A stretch of DNA of 64,000 bases from positions 21,474 to 85,473 of the forward strand of contig NZ_JAAEAH010000038.1 of the NCBI RefSeq assembly GCF_010998615.1, in the 5' to 3' direction. The DNA is from Myxococcus sp. CA023. Lineage in GTDB: Bacteria; Myxococcota; Myxococcia; Myxococcales; Myxococcaceae. The translations under genes and the position numbers were made by a program. Every line of letters begins with the position of its first letter. Within the stretch, counting starts at the first letter, position 1. Of the stretch, positions 62,052 to 64,000 are shown piece after piece. The notes under the pieces are model-generated. The model saw only the letters and a program-made list of their open reading frames with translations, searched no databases and had not been told where the DNA came from.

Positions 62052-63974
62052 ATGCCCCTTCGTTTCAAGTCCCGCTCGGCGTTGTTGTGGCTTACCATTT
62101 CACTGTCCGCCTGCCGTGAGGATGTTCCGCCGGCGACGGTCGTTCCGCCCATTGAAGACCCGCGGGAAGAGCAGTCCGTTCCGTACGTGTCCATCGATGG
62201 CATGGACAATGCGTCCGGCTTCCTGCGGGGCACCATTCAGGGGCAGGGCGACATCAGGGCCGTGGAAGTCCACGTGGACGGCATGCTGCTCGGCTGGGCC
62301 GAGGTGAATGGTGACCAGTGGAGCATCCAATGGCTGCCTGGCGCGGCGATGCACTCCATCGAGGTGGTGGCCCATGACGGCTCGGGCACTCCGGCCCGCG
62401 CGTCGCTGGCGCTCCAGCCGTTGGACTTCGCCACGCCGCATTCGCTCTACCAGCCCCCGTCCCTGCTGACGCTGCCCACGAGCGAGTCCGCGACGACGCG
62501 CTACACGCTGGATGGCTCGACGCCGACGGCCAACTCGCCCATCTACACCTCGCCGTTGGTCCTGATGCGTTCACAGGGCGAGCCCGCGCCCCTGTCCCTC
62601 ATCCCCACGAATCCGCCGGAGACGCCGGTGGAGTGGCGATGGCTGCCGCCTCGCGGGCCGGTGGGCCGCGCCGCCGTGGTGCGGTTCCAGCAGTTCCAGG
62701 ACGCCACGCCTGTGGGCGCTTCCGGCACGCGGAGCTATCTCATCGACAAGTCACATGGTTCGTTGCCGGTGCTGTCCCTGACGGTGGACGCGGAACACTT
62801 CTTTGGCTTCGAGCACGGCATCTACGTCCCCGGACGGATTCACGCGGAAGACCCCATGCCGGACTTGATGTGGGGCAACGGCAACTATCACCAGAGTGGC
62901 AAGGACTGGGAGCGCCCCCTCCACGTGGAGTGGTTCGAAGTGGAAGGCCAGCCGGTGATTTCGCAGGGGGCGGGCGTGCGCATCCACGGCTCGGGCAGCG
63001 CGGCGCTGCCGCACAAGAGCCTGCGCCTGTACGCGAAGGAGGACTACGGGCCGAAGACGTTCCGCGCGGCGGTGTTCCCCGACAAGGCGCTGGATGAATA
63101 CACGCGGCTCATCGTCCGCACGTCGGGCCAGGACCTGCTGTACTCCAAGATTCGCGACTGCGCGCTCCAGGGACTGCTGCGGGAGACGGCGCTGCACCTG
63201 CAGGCCTGCCGCCCCACGGTCCTGTACCTCAACGGCGAGTACTGGGGCCTGCACGAGCTGCGCGAGCGGTATGACGAGTACTACCTCGCGTCGCGCCACG
63301 GCATCGACCGCAAGAAGGTGGCCATCCTGGAGTTGGACGGGATGCTCGACACCGGCGAGGAAGGCGACGAGTCGCACTACCTGGCGCTGCTGGACTTCGT
63401 CCGGAACAACGACCTCTCGCTGCCGGAGAACCTGGCCCACGTGGAGTCGATGATGGATGTGGACGACTTCATCGACTATCAAATCGCGGAGATCTTCTTC
63501 GCGAACACGGACTGGCCCCACAACAACGTCAAGTTCTGGCGCTACGTCCAGCCGGAGTCCGGCGGGGCCGCGGCGAAGGACGGCCGCTGGCGCTGGCTGC
63601 TCTACGACCTGGACAACGCCTTCCTCGGCGACCCGGGCTACGACACGCTGGCCCGGGTGATGACGGACGAGGCACTCCCAGAGTGGTCCGTGCTGCTCAT
63701 CCGCCAGCTGATGACGAACGCGGACTTCAAGAGCCGCTTCGTGTCGCGCTTCCAGTGGCACCTGGACAACACCTTCCGCGAGGAGCGCGTGACGGCGCAG
63801 TTGGAGTCGCTGGCCGACCTGGTCGCCGCGGAGATTCCCGCGCACATCGAGCGTTGGGGCTATCCGGTGTCCGTGGAGTCGTGGCGCTACTACGTGGACG
63901 CGATGCGTGACTTCGCCACGCAGCGGCCCACGCACGTGCGCCAGCATCTGGAAGCGAGCTTCGGTCCTTTCTAG
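62052..63974 (+). CDS. CotH kinase-like lipoprotein
   Basis: A 640-residue lipoprotein (lipobox LSAC, Cys about 20; ATG at 62052 after GGGAGACAGG). An N-terminal Ig/Fn3-like module (about 45-125) is followed by a chitobiase-C-like repeat (TTRYTLDGSTPTANSPIYTS) and then the CotH domain (about 240-600). CotH proteins are secreted atypical protein kinases; visible landmarks are RIHGSGSAALPHKSLRLYAK, YLNGEYWGLHELRERYDEYY and the Asp-rich active-site segment WRWLLYDLDNAF. Bacillus CotH phosphorylates coat proteins; in myxobacteria a role on the cell surface or spore is only a guess. The 26 nt after it reach the window edge. Confidence 0.88.
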   Translation: MPLRFKSRSALLWLTISLSACREDVPPATVVPPIEDPREEQSVPYVSIDGMDNASGFLRGTIQGQGDIRAVEVHVDGMLLGWAEVNGDQWSIQWLPGAAMHSIEVVAHDGSGTPARASLALQPLDFATPHSLYQPPSLLTLPTSESATTRYTLDGSTPTANSPIYTSPLVLMRSQGEPAPLSLIPTNPPETPVEWRWLPPRGPVGRAAVVRFQQFQDATPVGASGTRSYLIDKSHGSLPVLSLTVDAEHFFGFEHGIYVPGRIHAEDPMPDLMWGNGNYHQSGKDWERPLHVEWFEVEGQPVISQGAGVRIHGSGSAALPHKSLRLYAKEDYGPKTFRAAVFPDKALDEYTRLIVRTSGQDLLYSKIRDCALQGLLRETALHLQACRPTVLYLNGEYWGLHELRERYDEYYLASRHGIDRKKVAILELDGMLDTGEEGDESHYLALLDFVRNNDLSLPENLAHVESMMDVDDFIDYQIAEIFFANTDWPHNNVKFWRYVQPESGGAAAKDGRWRWLLYDLDNAFLGDPGYDTLARVMTDEALPEWSVLLIRQLMTNADFKSRFVSRFQWHLDNTFREERVTAQLESLADLVAAEIPAHIERWGYPVSVESWRYYVDAMRDFATQRPTHVRQHLEASFGPF

Positions 63975-64000
63975 GGCGCCGGCGCGGGCGGGGCGGGGGG

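Overview
The window is ordinary chromosome from a GC-rich deltaproteobacterium (Myxococcota). A member of Myxococcus or a close relative in the Cystobacterineae is the best reading. The strongest marker is the carD-carG pair at 8.6-10.1 kb: CarD here joins a CdnL-like domain to an acidic tail with four AT-hooks, and CarG is a zinc-binding metzincin-like protein. As far as I know this pair is confined to that suborder. Many lipoproteins, a Ser/Thr kinase, FHA and PilZ proteins, a MYXO-CTERM sorting signal and GTG/TTG starts fit as well. I see no rRNA, tRNA, CRISPR array, insertion sequence or prophage.

Layout. 0-4 kb: a cut-off lipoprotein gene, then a glutamine amidotransferase divergent from a glutamine synthetase-like ligase coupled to an iron-type alcohol dehydrogenase. 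4-13 kb: a minus-strand run holding two lipoproteins, a GT39-type membrane glycosyltransferase and its membrane partner, carG, carD, a small exported protein and a PEGA-containing kinase. 13-18 kb: a lipoprotein, an SRPBCC/ArsR pair with a palindromic operator on its promoter, an acyl-CoA dehydrogenase and a PilZ protein.

18-46 kb is the division and cell wall (dcw) cluster: mraZ, STAS gene, rsmH, ftsL, ftsI, murE, murF, mraY, murD, ftsW, murG, murC, murB, ddl, ftsQ, ftsA, ftsZ. It is tightly packed, with several 1-4 nt stop/start overlaps. A canonical promoter followed by three GTGG boxes at 10-bp spacing precedes mraZ. Three things interrupt the standard order: a STAS protein between mraZ and rsmH; a minus-strand metzincin-type lipoprotein in a less GC-rich patch between ddl and ftsQ; and a 6.45-kb gene between ftsA and ftsZ with its own terminators.

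The 6.45-kb gene is the most unusual item. One reading frame encodes an exported repeat protein that ends in what looks like a complete MYXO-CTERM signal. It continues without a stop into a second signal-peptide-like segment and a whole OmpA-family outer membrane protein. This looks like a receptor/porin pair fused into one polyprotein, comparable in logic to the two-gene traA-traB pair of M. xanthus.

46-64 kb: a biotin carboxylase / 70-residue biotin carrier / crotonase operon; a receiver-XRE response regulator; a double-FHA membrane protein divergent from a rhomboid protease with a long soluble tail; a tandem pair of related exported proteins; a second GT39-type glycosyltransferase coupled to an ABC exporter; an SPFH-SHOCT protein; and a CotH-kinase-like lipoprotein. 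Several gene ends carry strong hairpins.
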